A stretch of 64,000 nt of DNA from Bacteroidota bacterium (GTDB lineage: Bacteria > Bacteroidota > Bacteroidia > Flavobacteriales > Flavobacteriaceae), in the NCBI GenBank assembly GCA_018267095.1, contig JAFDZC010000019.1, positions 1 to 64,000 on the forward strand. Direction: 5' to 3'. Positions within the stretch are counted from its first letter, which is position 1. Every line of letters begins with the position of its first letter. Below are positions 9,085 to 16,363 of this stretch, piece by piece. Below the pieces are notes generated by a model. The model made no database searches. It saw only the letters and a list, made by a program, of their open reading frames with translations, and had not been told where the DNA came from. A program made the translations under genes and the position numbers.

Positions 9085-10527
9085 TTATTTAAAAATCGGA
9101 ATCCCGAAATAAAGTTCAACAATTTTGGTTCTGAAAATAAAGTCGTATTTGGTGCGCAATGCCTCAGATTGTGCATTGGCATATAAGGCTTGCGCCTGAT
9201 TAAAATCAAAACTATTCATCAATCCAACCGCATAACGTTCACGGGCATAATCAAAGGCTTTTTGTCTTGATTGCAATGCTCGGTCTGCCGATTGATATGA
9301 TTTGAAAGCCCCTTGAGCATCGGTGTAAACCGTGTAAACCGTTTTTTGCAAATCGAGTTCGCTTTGTTTTTGGGTATTTTTACTTTTCTCGAGCATTACT
9401 TTAGATTTGGCTACGGCATTGCGCGCGGCAAATCCGTTGAAAATCGGAATATCCATCTGAATTCCAAAGTTGTGCCCTTTGTTCAAACTAAACTGATCAA
9501 ACATCGGCTCAGCTTTGCCAAACAAATACTGAACATTGGGTTGCATCACCGGATAAGTCACCCCGCCAACCGTTACAAAACTACCGCTCTCAATGGTTGG
9601 ATTGGTAGTGTTGAGCTGTGCTCCCGTAATTCTGTTGGCATCTGAGGCGCGCGTGCTGAAGCTATAAAATCCTTGCAAAGTCGGTTGATAGGCGCCGCGA
9701 GCGATTTGAACATCTTTCTCAGCTAATTTGGTATTGGTTTCGGCAATTTTGAGTTCGATGCGAAAGGTTTTGGCTTTTTGGTACACATCTTCCGGTTTTT
9801 GAAGTAACACCGAACTTTGGTTGGCAGGATAATCGGTGTCGGCGATGTCAAAATCATCTATTTTTTCGAGTTGTAAAAGTTGCGCCAAACTCAGTTTAGA
9901 AATTAACAAAGCGTTTTCGGCCACAATCACTTTTTGCTGATCAGAGGCTACCGTTGCTTGGTTGTCGAGCAAATCACCTTTGGGAATAGAACCCGCAGCC
10001 ACCAATTCTTCTGAACGTTTGAGCTGTTGCTCATCAAGCGCCAAAAGCTGATTCTGAACTTTTAGGCTTTCTTTGTTGAACAAGATTTGTAAATAGGCAT
10101 TGGCCACATTGAGCGAAACATCGTCTTTGATTTTACTGAGTTGGTATTGCGCTGCCAATTCAGCCAAAGTCGATCGACGCAAGCGATTTTGATTTTGCAA
10201 ACCTTTGTAAATGTCAATACCGGTATTGAAACCCACACTGGTAAATTGTATGGTTTGGTTCTCTAAAATACCGGTAGTAATGTTTTGGTTCAGACCAATA
10301 TTCCAACTGTGACGAGCCGAAGCATTGAACGACGGAAGAAAATTACCGACAGCGCTTTTGTGATCAATTTCGGCCAATTGTTGGTCAAGCTCAGATTGCT
10401 TAATGGTAATATTATGTTCTAATGCATATTGAACGCATTCTTGAAGCGTCCATTTCTTTTCGGTGGTTTGCGCTGTAACCGGCCCGAGTATCAGAGCAAA
10501 AAAAGCAATAAATAGAGTCTTTTTCAT
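9085..10527 (-). CDS. TolC-family outer membrane efflux protein
   Basis: The 480-residue protein has a signal peptide (about 1-20, ending PVTAQ) and two outer-membrane efflux repeats, the first starting at TLQECVQYALEHNITIKQSE. Long heptad-rich helices correspond to the periplasmic tunnel. The family trimerises into an outer-membrane channel that docks on adaptor proteins such as the one encoded 9 bases downstream. Its length is typical of Bacteroidota TolC proteins. It is the first gene of the operon, with a TACCTTTG -7 element 20 bases before the ATG. Confidence 0.92.
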   Translation of the reverse strand: MKKTLFIAFFALILGPVTAQTTEKKWTLQECVQYALEHNITIKQSELDQQLAEIDHKSAVGNFLPSFNASARHSWNIGLNQNITTGILENQTIQFTSVGFNTGIDIYKGLQNQNRLRRSTLAELAAQYQLSKIKDDVSLNVANAYLQILFNKESLKVQNQLLALDEQQLKRSEELVAAGSIPKGDLLDNQATVASDQQKVIVAENALLISKLSLAQLLQLEKIDDFDIADTDYPANQSSVLLQKPEDVYQKAKTFRIELKIAETNTKLAEKDVQIARGAYQPTLQGFYSFSTRASDANRITGAQLNTTNPTIESGSFVTVGGVTYPVMQPNVQYLFGKAEPMFDQFSLNKGHNFGIQMDIPIFNGFAARNAVAKSKVMLEKSKNTQKQSELDLQKTVYTVYTDAQGAFKSYQSADRALQSRQKAFDYARERYAVGLMNSFDFNQAQALYANAQSEALRTKYDFIFRTKIVELYFGIPIFK

Positions 10528-10546
10528 AAAGAATTTGAAAGCATTA

Positions 10547-10554
10547 CAAAGGTA
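10547..10554 (-). promoter_or_regulatory. -7 promoter element of the TolC-adaptor-tsaB operon
   Basis: TACCTTTG on the minus strand ends 20 bases before the TolC start codon. The same octamer precedes cyoE, maeB and the AsmA-family gene in this window. No TTG is seen at -33. Confidence 0.45.
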
Positions 10555-10688
10555 TTATTCCATTTTGAATTCTGAATCGAGAAATTGAGATAATCGCATA
10601 AATTCTTCTTCAGAAAAACCTTTCAAGAAACCTTTAGTCCGCGTGCTTTATTTTTTGTTACAACCTTTAGTTTATTTTTAGGTTTGAC

Positions 10689-10696
10689 TACTTTTG
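10689..10696 (+). promoter_or_regulatory. -7 promoter element of the DUF4403 gene
   Basis: TACTTTTG matches TAnnTTTG and ends 22 bases before the ATG at 10718. It contains the in-frame TTG (10694) that could be mistaken for a start codon, which supports starting at 10718. Confidence 0.45.
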
Positions 10697-10717
10697 CGCT
10701 CAGAAAATCAACTCGTC

Positions 10718-12109
10718 ATGAAAAAGCTTTTGTCTTGCTTTGTTTTATTATTTTTCGGTTTTTTGGCTGGGTGCAGTTCAACCCAAAAAATTGAAGCACT
10801 CAAACCAGAAGCTGATGATGCAGCTCCGCTTCTATACGATCCGGCCATATCCTACATCAACCTTCCGGTAAAAATTAAAATCCAAGACATTGAGAATCAA
10901 GTCAACAAATCGCTCAATGGTTTGATTTATGACGACAGCAATATCGAAGACGACGATTGCGAAATCAAAATATGGAAACAAGCACCCATCAATCTGCAAA
11001 ATGTGGGCGGAAAAATCAAAACCACACTTCCGCTCAAAGCGCAAATCAAATACCGCATCGGAACCGATCGTTTGGGCATTGCACTGTACAATACCAAGGA
11101 ATTTAATTTCAACGGTGTGGTAAATTTACTCAGCGATGTGAATTTGTCAAACTGGAAACTCAGCACACAAACTGAATTCAAATCGCTTGATTGGAACGAA
11201 AGCCCGACGGTAAATGTCCTGGGAAAAGCGGTTCCGATTACGTATGCCATCAATCCGACGATTAAATTCTTTAAGTCAAAAATTGAAAAAAGCATCGATG
11301 CCGCCATTGCCAAATCGATGGATTTCAAACCACAAGTGCTCGATGCGCTCGATAAAATTTGTACGCCGTTTGAGATGAGTCCGCAGTATCAAAGTTGGCT
11401 GAGAATCAATCCGCTTGAATTATATACCACCGATGCCCAATTGGTGCGCGAGAACATTAGTTTCGACATGGGGCTTAAATGCGAAATGGAAACGCTTATT
11501 GGCGGTAAACCTGCGAGTAAATTTGATCGTTCAAAAATCATCCTCAAACCGGTAAGCAAAATGCCAGAACACGTTTCGGCGAATATTATAGCGGTTTCAA
11601 CCTATGAGCAAGCCTCGAAAATTATGACACAGAATTTTGCCGGTCAGGAATTTGGCTCAGAAGGCAAAAAAGTAAAAGTTCAAAATGTGGCGCTTTGGCA
11701 CAAAAACGGCAAACTCATCATTGCTCTTGATTTGTTGGGCAGCGTGAACGGAACGGTCTATTTATCTGGTTTCCCGCAGTATAACAGCGCCACCAAAGAA
11801 ATATATTTCGACCAATTAGATTATGTGCTCGACACCAAAAGTCGTTTGCTCAAAACAGCCAACTGGCTCGCACAAGGATATATTTTGAAAAAGATGGAGC
11901 AAAGTTGTCGTTACTCGATTGCGCCAAATTTGGCCGAAGGTCAGAGCAGTCTACAGAAATACCTTAAAAACTTCAGTCCGATGCCGGGCGTTTTTATCAA
12001 CGGAACCACCAAAGAAATTGATTTTCAGAAATTTCAACTCACCAACAAAGCCATCATTGGTTTCTTGCGCGTGAACGGTGAGGTCTCGGTTTCTGTGGAT
12101 GGTTTGTAG
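10718..12109 (+). CDS. DUF4403-family lipoprotein
   Basis: From the ATG at 10718 the product is 463 residues and starts with a clear lipoprotein signal, FGFLAGCSS, with acylated cysteine C19. The rest matches the DUF4403 family, whose members are predicted to have paired lipid-binding (TULIP-like) domains. Visible features include the pattern LPVKIKIQDIENQVNKSLNG near the N-terminus and a repeat-like second half beginning near SFDMGLKCEMETLIGGKPA. Function is unestablished; lipid binding is inferred from family predictions. Its stop codon abuts the stop of the converging small gene at 12110 with no intergenic base, so there is no room for an intrinsic terminator. Confidence 0.82.
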   Translation: MKKLLSCFVLLFFGFLAGCSSTQKIEALKPEADDAAPLLYDPAISYINLPVKIKIQDIENQVNKSLNGLIYDDSNIEDDDCEIKIWKQAPINLQNVGGKIKTTLPLKAQIKYRIGTDRLGIALYNTKEFNFNGVVNLLSDVNLSNWKLSTQTEFKSLDWNESPTVNVLGKAVPITYAINPTIKFFKSKIEKSIDAAIAKSMDFKPQVLDALDKICTPFEMSPQYQSWLRINPLELYTTDAQLVRENISFDMGLKCEMETLIGGKPASKFDRSKIILKPVSKMPEHVSANIIAVSTYEQASKIMTQNFAGQEFGSEGKKVKVQNVALWHKNGKLIIALDLLGSVNGTVYLSGFPQYNSATKEIYFDQLDYVLDTKSRLLKTANWLAQGYILKKMEQSCRYSIAPNLAEGQSSLQKYLKNFSPMPGVFINGTTKEIDFQKFQLTNKAIIGFLRVNGEVSVSVDGL

Positions 12110-12337
12110 TTAGGATTTTTTCTGGCGAAACAAACGATAGGCAAACCAACCGCCAAAACCTACCAATAAATACGGAATCAACATCAAGTATACAATGCCG
12201 TCGTTGACCGCTTCGGCTTTGGTTTTATTGCCTTCACTTTCAATGGCTGCGCGGCACATAGCACATTGCGCCCAGGTTAGATTCGAATAAATCAAAACCA
12301 AAAATAAAACAAAACCTCTTTTCAGCACCTTTTGCAT
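12110..12337 (-). CDS. Small CxxC membrane protein of the oxidase-assembly operon
   Basis: The 75-residue product starts at the ATG at 12337 (MQKVLKRGFV); an in-frame ATG 33 bases upstream lies inside the DUF420 gene. Residues 1-24 resemble a signal peptide ending TWAQ. C25 and C28 in QCAMCRA then sit at or near the mature N-terminus, followed by a charged stretch, a membrane helix (about 46-66) and a basic tail. It is the last gene after the SCO and DUF420 genes. A CxxC at the exported face next to oxidase-assembly factors suggests a role in copper or heme delivery or thiol exchange, but this is inference. I do not recognise a named family. Confidence 0.72.
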   Translation of the reverse strand: MQKVLKRGFVLFLVLIYSNLTWAQCAMCRAAIESEGNKTKAEAVNDGIVYLMLIPYLLVGFGGWFAYRLFRQKKS

Positions 12338-12347
12338 ACAGCTGGTA

Positions 12348-12926
12348 TTAATAATTATAATAGGGTGCAATCATCAGATATACAATCACACCGGTAACGG
12401 CCACATACAACCATATTGGGAAGGTGATTTTAGCTAACTTTTTGTGCCTATCGAAGCGTTCAGCCAAGGCGCGAACATAGGTTACGAGCACCAGCGGGAT
12501 TACTCCAATGGAAAGAATAATATGCGATATCAGCAAAAAGAAATAGACCAAACGCATTACTCCTGCTCCACCATATTTTGTTGCATCGGCTGTCATGTGA
12601 TAAGCCACGTACATCACTAAAAAAAGAACCGATAAGGCAATTGCTAAAGTCATGAGTTTTTCGTGTAATTTCCGATTACCCTTTTTAATTGCGTATACAG
12701 CAGCAATCAATACTAATGCGGTAATTCCGTTGATGGTGGCATAAATAGGCGGTAAGAAACCAAAAGGTTCTACAATGATGCCAAAATCTTTTAGTTTAAC
12801 CGTGAATAATATTGCAACGGCCACCGGGATGATGATGGATACCGCGATGATGAATTTGTTGAATTTGGTTTCGACCGAACTTTTATCGGCACTTTCAATA
12901 ATTTCTGGGGATTGATTGTTTTCCAT
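12348..12926 (-). CDS. DUF420 membrane protein, likely cytochrome oxidase assembly factor (CtaM/YozB-like)
   Basis: The 192-residue protein has five predicted membrane helices (about 24-44, 57-80, 88-110, 122-148, 165-188). Histidines in the LHEKLM, YHMT and LLISHI segments fit the DUF420 family. Firmicute members (CtaM, YozB) are needed for assembly of aa3-type heme-copper oxidases. Its ATG overlaps the SCO stop codon (TAATG), which implies coupled translation. Its position between SCO and the cytochrome oxidase subunit genes agrees with an assembly role. The N-terminal 20 residues are acidic and cytoplasmic by prediction. Confidence 0.85.
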   Translation of the reverse strand: MENNQSPEIIESADKSSVETKFNKFIIAVSIIIPVAVAILFTVKLKDFGIIVEPFGFLPPIYATINGITALVLIAAVYAIKKGNRKLHEKLMTLAIALSVLFLVMYVAYHMTADATKYGGAGVMRLVYFFLLISHIILSIGVIPLVLVTYVRALAERFDRHKKLAKITFPIWLYVAVTGVIVYLMIAPYYNY

Positions 12927-13612
12927 TATTCTCTGAGTAAAATTGCAATGTCATGTTGAATCGCCTCGACACCTTTTTTGTCAAGTCCGTCGTAATATAA
13001 AATAGGATTGCCGTATTCGTCTTTTCTGCAGCGAATTTTTCCGTCTTTGTCAATCAACGCAAACAAACCGGAATGCTCAAAACCACCGTTGACTTTGGCA
13101 TTTTCGCCTGCATATAAATTGAATCCTTTGTTGGCCAAATCAAAAATATAGGTTTTATCTCCGGTTAAAAAATGCCAATTCGACGATTGAACACCGAGGG
13201 TTTGTGCGTGCGCTTTGAGCACTTCGGGCGTGTCGTGCTCTGGGTCAATTGAAATCGACGCAATACCGAAATTGGGGTTACCAAAGAACTTATTCTGAAT
13301 TTGAAGCATGCTTTGGTTCATACGCGGGCAAATGGTCGGACAACTCGAAAAGAAAAATTCGAGCACATAAACTTTTCCTTTGTAATCGGCATTGGTAATG
13401 ATCTTCCCGTTTTGATCGGTCAGTTTATAGCTCGGAGCCGGACCAATGGTTTGAAGCGTTACAACTTCATCACTGGCATTATCGCCTTGGTCAAGTCTTT
13501 CATTTTTAACAACATCTCCGTTTTTGATGCGATTGACAATCTTTGGAATGGCATAAATGCCGAACAGCAAAACGATAAATGAAATACCGATGTATGATTT
13601 GTTTTTAAGCAT
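12926..13612 (-). CDS. SCO1/SenC-family copper chaperone for cytochrome oxidase
   Basis: The 228-residue protein has an N-terminal membrane anchor (about 7-24) and a thioredoxin-like domain. The copper-binding pair C91 and C95 lies in SSCPTICPRM, and the third ligand H180 in NGGFEHSG. SCO proteins deliver copper to, or reduce, the CuA site of subunit II in the periplasm. SISIDPEHDTPE is the usual family strand after the cysteine helix. The gene is 4 bases downstream of a related but cysteine-free gene and overlaps the DUF420 gene. Length and motifs are complete. Confidence 0.95.
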   Translation of the reverse strand: MLKNKSYIGISFIVLLFGIYAIPKIVNRIKNGDVVKNERLDQGDNASDEVVTLQTIGPAPSYKLTDQNGKIITNADYKGKVYVLEFFFSSCPTICPRMNQSMLQIQNKFFGNPNFGIASISIDPEHDTPEVLKAHAQTLGVQSSNWHFLTGDKTYIFDLANKGFNLYAGENAKVNGGFEHSGLFALIDKDGKIRCRKDEYGNPILYYDGLDKKGVEAIQHDIAILLRE

Positions 13613-13616
13613 AAAA

Positions 13617-14255
13617 TTAGATTTGTCGGTGTGCGTTGTTGCGTTTGAGTGCGAGTCGATATTCTGCCAAAATGACTTTGACGTCGTCGGTCATTTCATT
13701 GTAAAGATCAGAAGGTGATGATGTATCGTAGCCTTCTTTGTATTCGTCTTTGTCTTTTCGACCGCGCAAATTTCTTTTTTTGTCGATGATAAAAACGTTG
13801 TTGGTTCCGTAATGAACATCGAGTTCACCTTTAAGTTTAAGCTGGTCGTAATAAGCTTTGATTTGATCTTTGGATGCAAACACAAACAACCATTTCGACA
13901 CATCGGTAATATCATCGAGTGAACCCAGAATTTCTTTGACTTGTGCCTCGGTCCCTTGAGGAGCCACCATCACAAATTGAAAATCTTTGAAGTCTTTGTT
14001 CTTGTTATAAATTTTTTGATTGAGATTGAAATAATTGCCTTTTCGCTCCAAAATATTATCCCCCGTAAAACCTAAAATGGTAATTTTTTCATTGAGTGAA
14101 ACCGGCTTTCCATCAAGAGAAGTCCAATGACCCAAGTCGGGCACAGAAGGCGTTACAGTTGGCAAAAACATAAAACTGTTCACACCGGTGGCAAAAAATA
14201 AATAAGCAACAATCGGGAGGATAAAAAGCGTAAAAAGAACTAATTTTTTTTTCAT
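13617..14255 (-). CDS. Cysteine-free SCO-like (pseudo-thioredoxin) membrane-anchored protein
   Basis: The 212-residue product starts at the ATG at 14255 and has an N-terminal membrane helix (about 4-23). By eye it aligns with the neighbouring SCO. LDGKPVSLNEKITILGF matches NGK...GKVYVLEF; FNLNQKIYNKNKDFKDFQFV matches the helix and strand after the cysteine motif; NNVFIIDKKRNLRGRKDKDE matches GLFALIDKDGKIRCRKDE. Where SCO has CPTIC this protein has DNILE, and the whole sequence contains no cysteine. It cannot be a thiol redox enzyme or a Cys-based copper site. A regulatory, scaffold or substrate-holding role in oxidase assembly is inferred from the operon. An upstream ATG at 14309 would start within the terminator hairpin. 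Confidence 0.75.
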   Translation of the reverse strand: MKKKLVLFTLFILPIVAYLFFATGVNSFMFLPTVTPSVPDLGHWTSLDGKPVSLNEKITILGFTGDNILERKGNYFNLNQKIYNKNKDFKDFQFVMVAPQGTEAQVKEILGSLDDITDVSKWLFVFASKDQIKAYYDQLKLKGELDVHYGTNNVFIIDKKRNLRGRKDKDEYKEGYDTSSPSDLYNEMTDDVKVILAEYRLALKRNNAHRQI

Positions 14256-14279
14256 GCGACGTGCTGATTTAAATGCATA

Positions 14280-14287
14280 CAAAAATA
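14280..14287 (-). promoter_or_regulatory. -7 promoter element of the oxidase-assembly operon, within a terminator T-tract
   Basis: TATTTTTG on the minus strand fits TAnnTTTG and ends 24 bases before the ATG at 14255. It is built from the T-tract of the terminator at 14290-14314, so the end of one unit and the start of the next overlap. Confidence 0.4.
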
Positions 14288-14289
14288 AA

Positions 14290-14314
14290 AAAAGGCACGC
14301 AAAGCGCACCTTTT
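14290..14314 (-). terminator. Rho-independent terminator after the oxidase subunit genes
   Basis: On the minus strand AAAAGGTGCGC, loop TTT, GCGTGCCTTTT forms an 11-bp stem (two G-T pairs), followed by TTTATTTTT. It lies 20 bases after the stop codon of subunit IV. Confidence 0.8.
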
Positions 14315-14333
14315 ATCATTCATTAATATCTTG

Positions 14334-14684
14334 TTAAAAATTCCATTTAATGGTAGAATTTTTAAATACTTCAAAAACGTAATTGGCCTCGACCAATAAG
14401 ATAAAAACCAAATAAAGCACCAGGAATATAACGGTGGCTACAACTGCCCATCGCAAAGCTGGTTTTTCTCCTTCCATGTGCATGAAAGCCCAAACAATAT
14501 AATAAGCTTTAAAAACAGTCAAAATGATGAATATCCAGTTGAGTAAATTCATACCCAAAAAGTGGTGCAAATGCAAGGCCTCAGGCTTAATAATTCCGAG
14601 GATTACTTCTACGGTAGTTACGACAGACAATAATCCGAAAACTGCCCAGATTCTTTTAGTATTAGATACGTGTTCGTGCGCCAT
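14334..14684 (-). CDS. Cytochrome c oxidase subunit IV (prokaryotic COX4 type)
   Basis: The 116-residue protein has three membrane helices (about 11-31, 44-63, 80-102), fitting the small COX4_pro or caa3-type subunit IV family. AFMHMEGEKPALRWAV in the second loop is a family-like feature. It is the last gene of the oxidase subunit unit, 21 bases after the long subunit III gene and before a strong terminator. Subunit IV is a non-catalytic membrane component that stabilises the complex. Genes for subunits I and II are not in the window; in Bacteroidota they often sit with the alternative complex III genes. Confidence 0.88.
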   Translation of the reverse strand: MAHEHVSNTKRIWAVFGLLSVVTTVEVILGIIKPEALHLHHFLGMNLLNWIFIILTVFKAYYIVWAFMHMEGEKPALRWAVVATVIFLVLYLVFILLVEANYVFEVFKNSTIKWNF

Positions 14685-14705
14685 GATATATCGCTATTAA
14701 TGAGA

Positions 14706-15731
14706 TTAAACTAAGTAGAAGAAGGTAAATACGAATACCCAAACAAGGTCAACGAAGTGCCAGTAAAGCCCCACTTTTTCAACCATTTCATAGGTACGTC
14801 TCTTTTCGTAAGTTCCAAGCAACACATTGAAGAAAATAATGATGTTGATGACCACTCCTGAGAATACGTGGAATCCGTGGAATCCGGTAATAAAGAAGAA
14901 GAAATCAGCAAACAATTTGCTTCCGTATTCATTGCGTTTCAAGTTAGCACCTTCAACCACCAAATGCGCATTGGCCAAACGAGCCTCTGACTCAGCACGC
15001 GTCAAAATAGTTTTGTGTTTGTGCTTGGTTAGTGCATGATTAATTTTCGGGTCATTTTTAGAAGCTTCTGTATCCTCGTAAATCACTTCGGTACGAACCA
15101 AAAGCTCAGGATGCGCTTTGAATCCGGCTTGAACTTCAGCCACTGAATATGTAGGAAGTGTAGGCTCATCCATGAACCATTTTCCTTTGTTGCGCTCTAA
15201 TTGCTCTCTTTCTTCCGGAAGCGTCACAGCAAAATCTTCCAATTTTACACGTTTACCGGTATTATCAACAAATTGAAGTAAGCTTCCACCTTTGGTTTCA
15301 ATGGCTCCGTACTCACCGTGGATGAAATTTTTCCACTCCCAAGCTTGTGAACCCACGAACACCAAACCACCCAATATGGTCAAGAACATATAAATAGCTA
15401 CTTTGTCTTTTTTCATTTGATGGCCGGCATCAACCGCCAATACCATGGTAACTGACGAGAAAATGAGGATAAAAGTCATCAACGCCACATAATACATCGG
15501 AGCCGAAACACCGTGCATGAATGGAAAGTGCGTGAAAACCTCATCCGCCAATGGCCAAGTTTCGATAAATTTGAATCTTGAAAAACCATAAGCAGCCAAA
15601 AATGCAGAAAAAGTCAAGGCATCTGATACGATGAAAAACCACATCATCAATTTGCCATAACTCGCTCCTAACGGCTCATTGGCACCGTCCCAAGTTTTGT
15701 GTTCGCTGTTTGCAGTAACTGTCGCTCCCAT
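14706..15731 (-). CDS. Cytochrome c oxidase subunit III, long form with central hydrophilic insert
   Basis: The 341-residue heme-copper oxidase subunit III family protein has membrane helices near 27-48, 78-101 and 111-130, then 270-300 and 315-341. Between them lies a polar insert of about 120 residues (roughly 140-262), rich in glutamate and lysine, where ordinary subunit III has a short loop. The helix start FFFFITGFHGFHVFSG and the end VGLYWHFVDLVWVFVF are family hallmarks. The gene follows a second, shorter subunit III gene. Each looks complete, so this is a pair of paralogues, not a split gene. The insert resembles those seen in other Bacteroidota; its role is unknown. Confidence 0.9.
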   Translation of the reverse strand: MGATVTANSEHKTWDGANEPLGASYGKLMMWFFIVSDALTFSAFLAAYGFSRFKFIETWPLADEVFTHFPFMHGVSAPMYYVALMTFILIFSSVTMVLAVDAGHQMKKDKVAIYMFLTILGGLVFVGSQAWEWKNFIHGEYGAIETKGGSLLQFVDNTGKRVKLEDFAVTLPEEREQLERNKGKWFMDEPTLPTYSVAEVQAGFKAHPELLVRTEVIYEDTEASKNDPKINHALTKHKHKTILTRAESEARLANAHLVVEGANLKRNEYGSKLFADFFFFITGFHGFHVFSGVVINIIIFFNVLLGTYEKRRTYEMVEKVGLYWHFVDLVWVFVFTFFYLV

Positions 15732-15774
15732 AAAAGTTAATTCGTTAAAAAGTTCCCAAATTTACATTTTTTTC

Positions 15775-16362
15775 TTATTTGAAGAAATATAAAAACAAAA
15801 ACAAATAAACCCACAATAAATCGAGAAAATGCCAGTACATCGCACCTAGCTCAATTCCAAGGGTTTGAGTTGCCTTGTATTTTTGTTTAAAATGATTATA
15901 AATTATCACCAAAAGTGAAATAATTCCGCCTGCCAAGTGCGCCAAATGCACTACTGTGACCACATATAAAAAAGTCGTGGTAATATTGCTGGCCGGACCC
16001 GTGAAATAATAACCCATCTCAATCACTTGTCCGAAGCCCATAAATTGCAGCACCACAAACAAAGCGCCTAAGCCCAAAGTTGCGAGCAACCACATAGTTG
16101 TGGCAGAGCGGTTATCAGCCTTGATGCTCTTTTTAGCCAAATGAAAGGTTAGACTGCAAACGATAATCACCGCCGTGCTGGCGTAAAAAGCAGTGGGCAT
16201 CTGAAAATTTTTGAGCCAATCGGCACGCGATTTACTCACCACAAAAGCACTGGTCAGCCCGGCAAACATCATGGTGATGCTGAGCATTCCGAACAAAAGT
16301 AAAAGCTTGTACGAGCGATCGTTGCGCGCTTTGTCTTCGGGGGTTAAACTATATTTACTCAT
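15775..16362 (-). CDS. Cytochrome c oxidase subunit III, short form
   Basis: The 195-residue protein has five predicted membrane helices (about 21-43, 58-77, 89-110, 128-152, 173-195). It ends with LGAMYWHFLDLLWVYLF, the same closing helix pattern as the long paralogue downstream. The five-helix form of subunit III is common in this superfamily. The conserved glutamate expected in the third helix corresponds to the FGQVIEMGYYF region. It starts 1 base after the cyoE stop codon, so cyoE and this gene are clearly one transcript. Two adjacent subunit III genes are usual in flavobacterial oxidase clusters; their division of labour is not known to me. Confidence 0.9.
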   Translation of the reverse strand: MSKYSLTPEDKARNDRSYKLLLLFGMLSITMMFAGLTSAFVVSKSRADWLKNFQMPTAFYASTAVIIVCSLTFHLAKKSIKADNRSATTMWLLATLGLGALFVVLQFMGFGQVIEMGYYFTGPASNITTTFLYVVTVVHLAHLAGGIISLLVIIYNHFKQKYKATQTLGIELGAMYWHFLDLLWVYLFLFLYFFK

Positions 16363-16363
16363 C

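Noticed and set aside
14706-16362. Two subunit III genes as one gene broken by a frameshift
   Set aside because: Each has its own start and the closing helix pattern YWHF-DL-WV, so they are complete paralogues.
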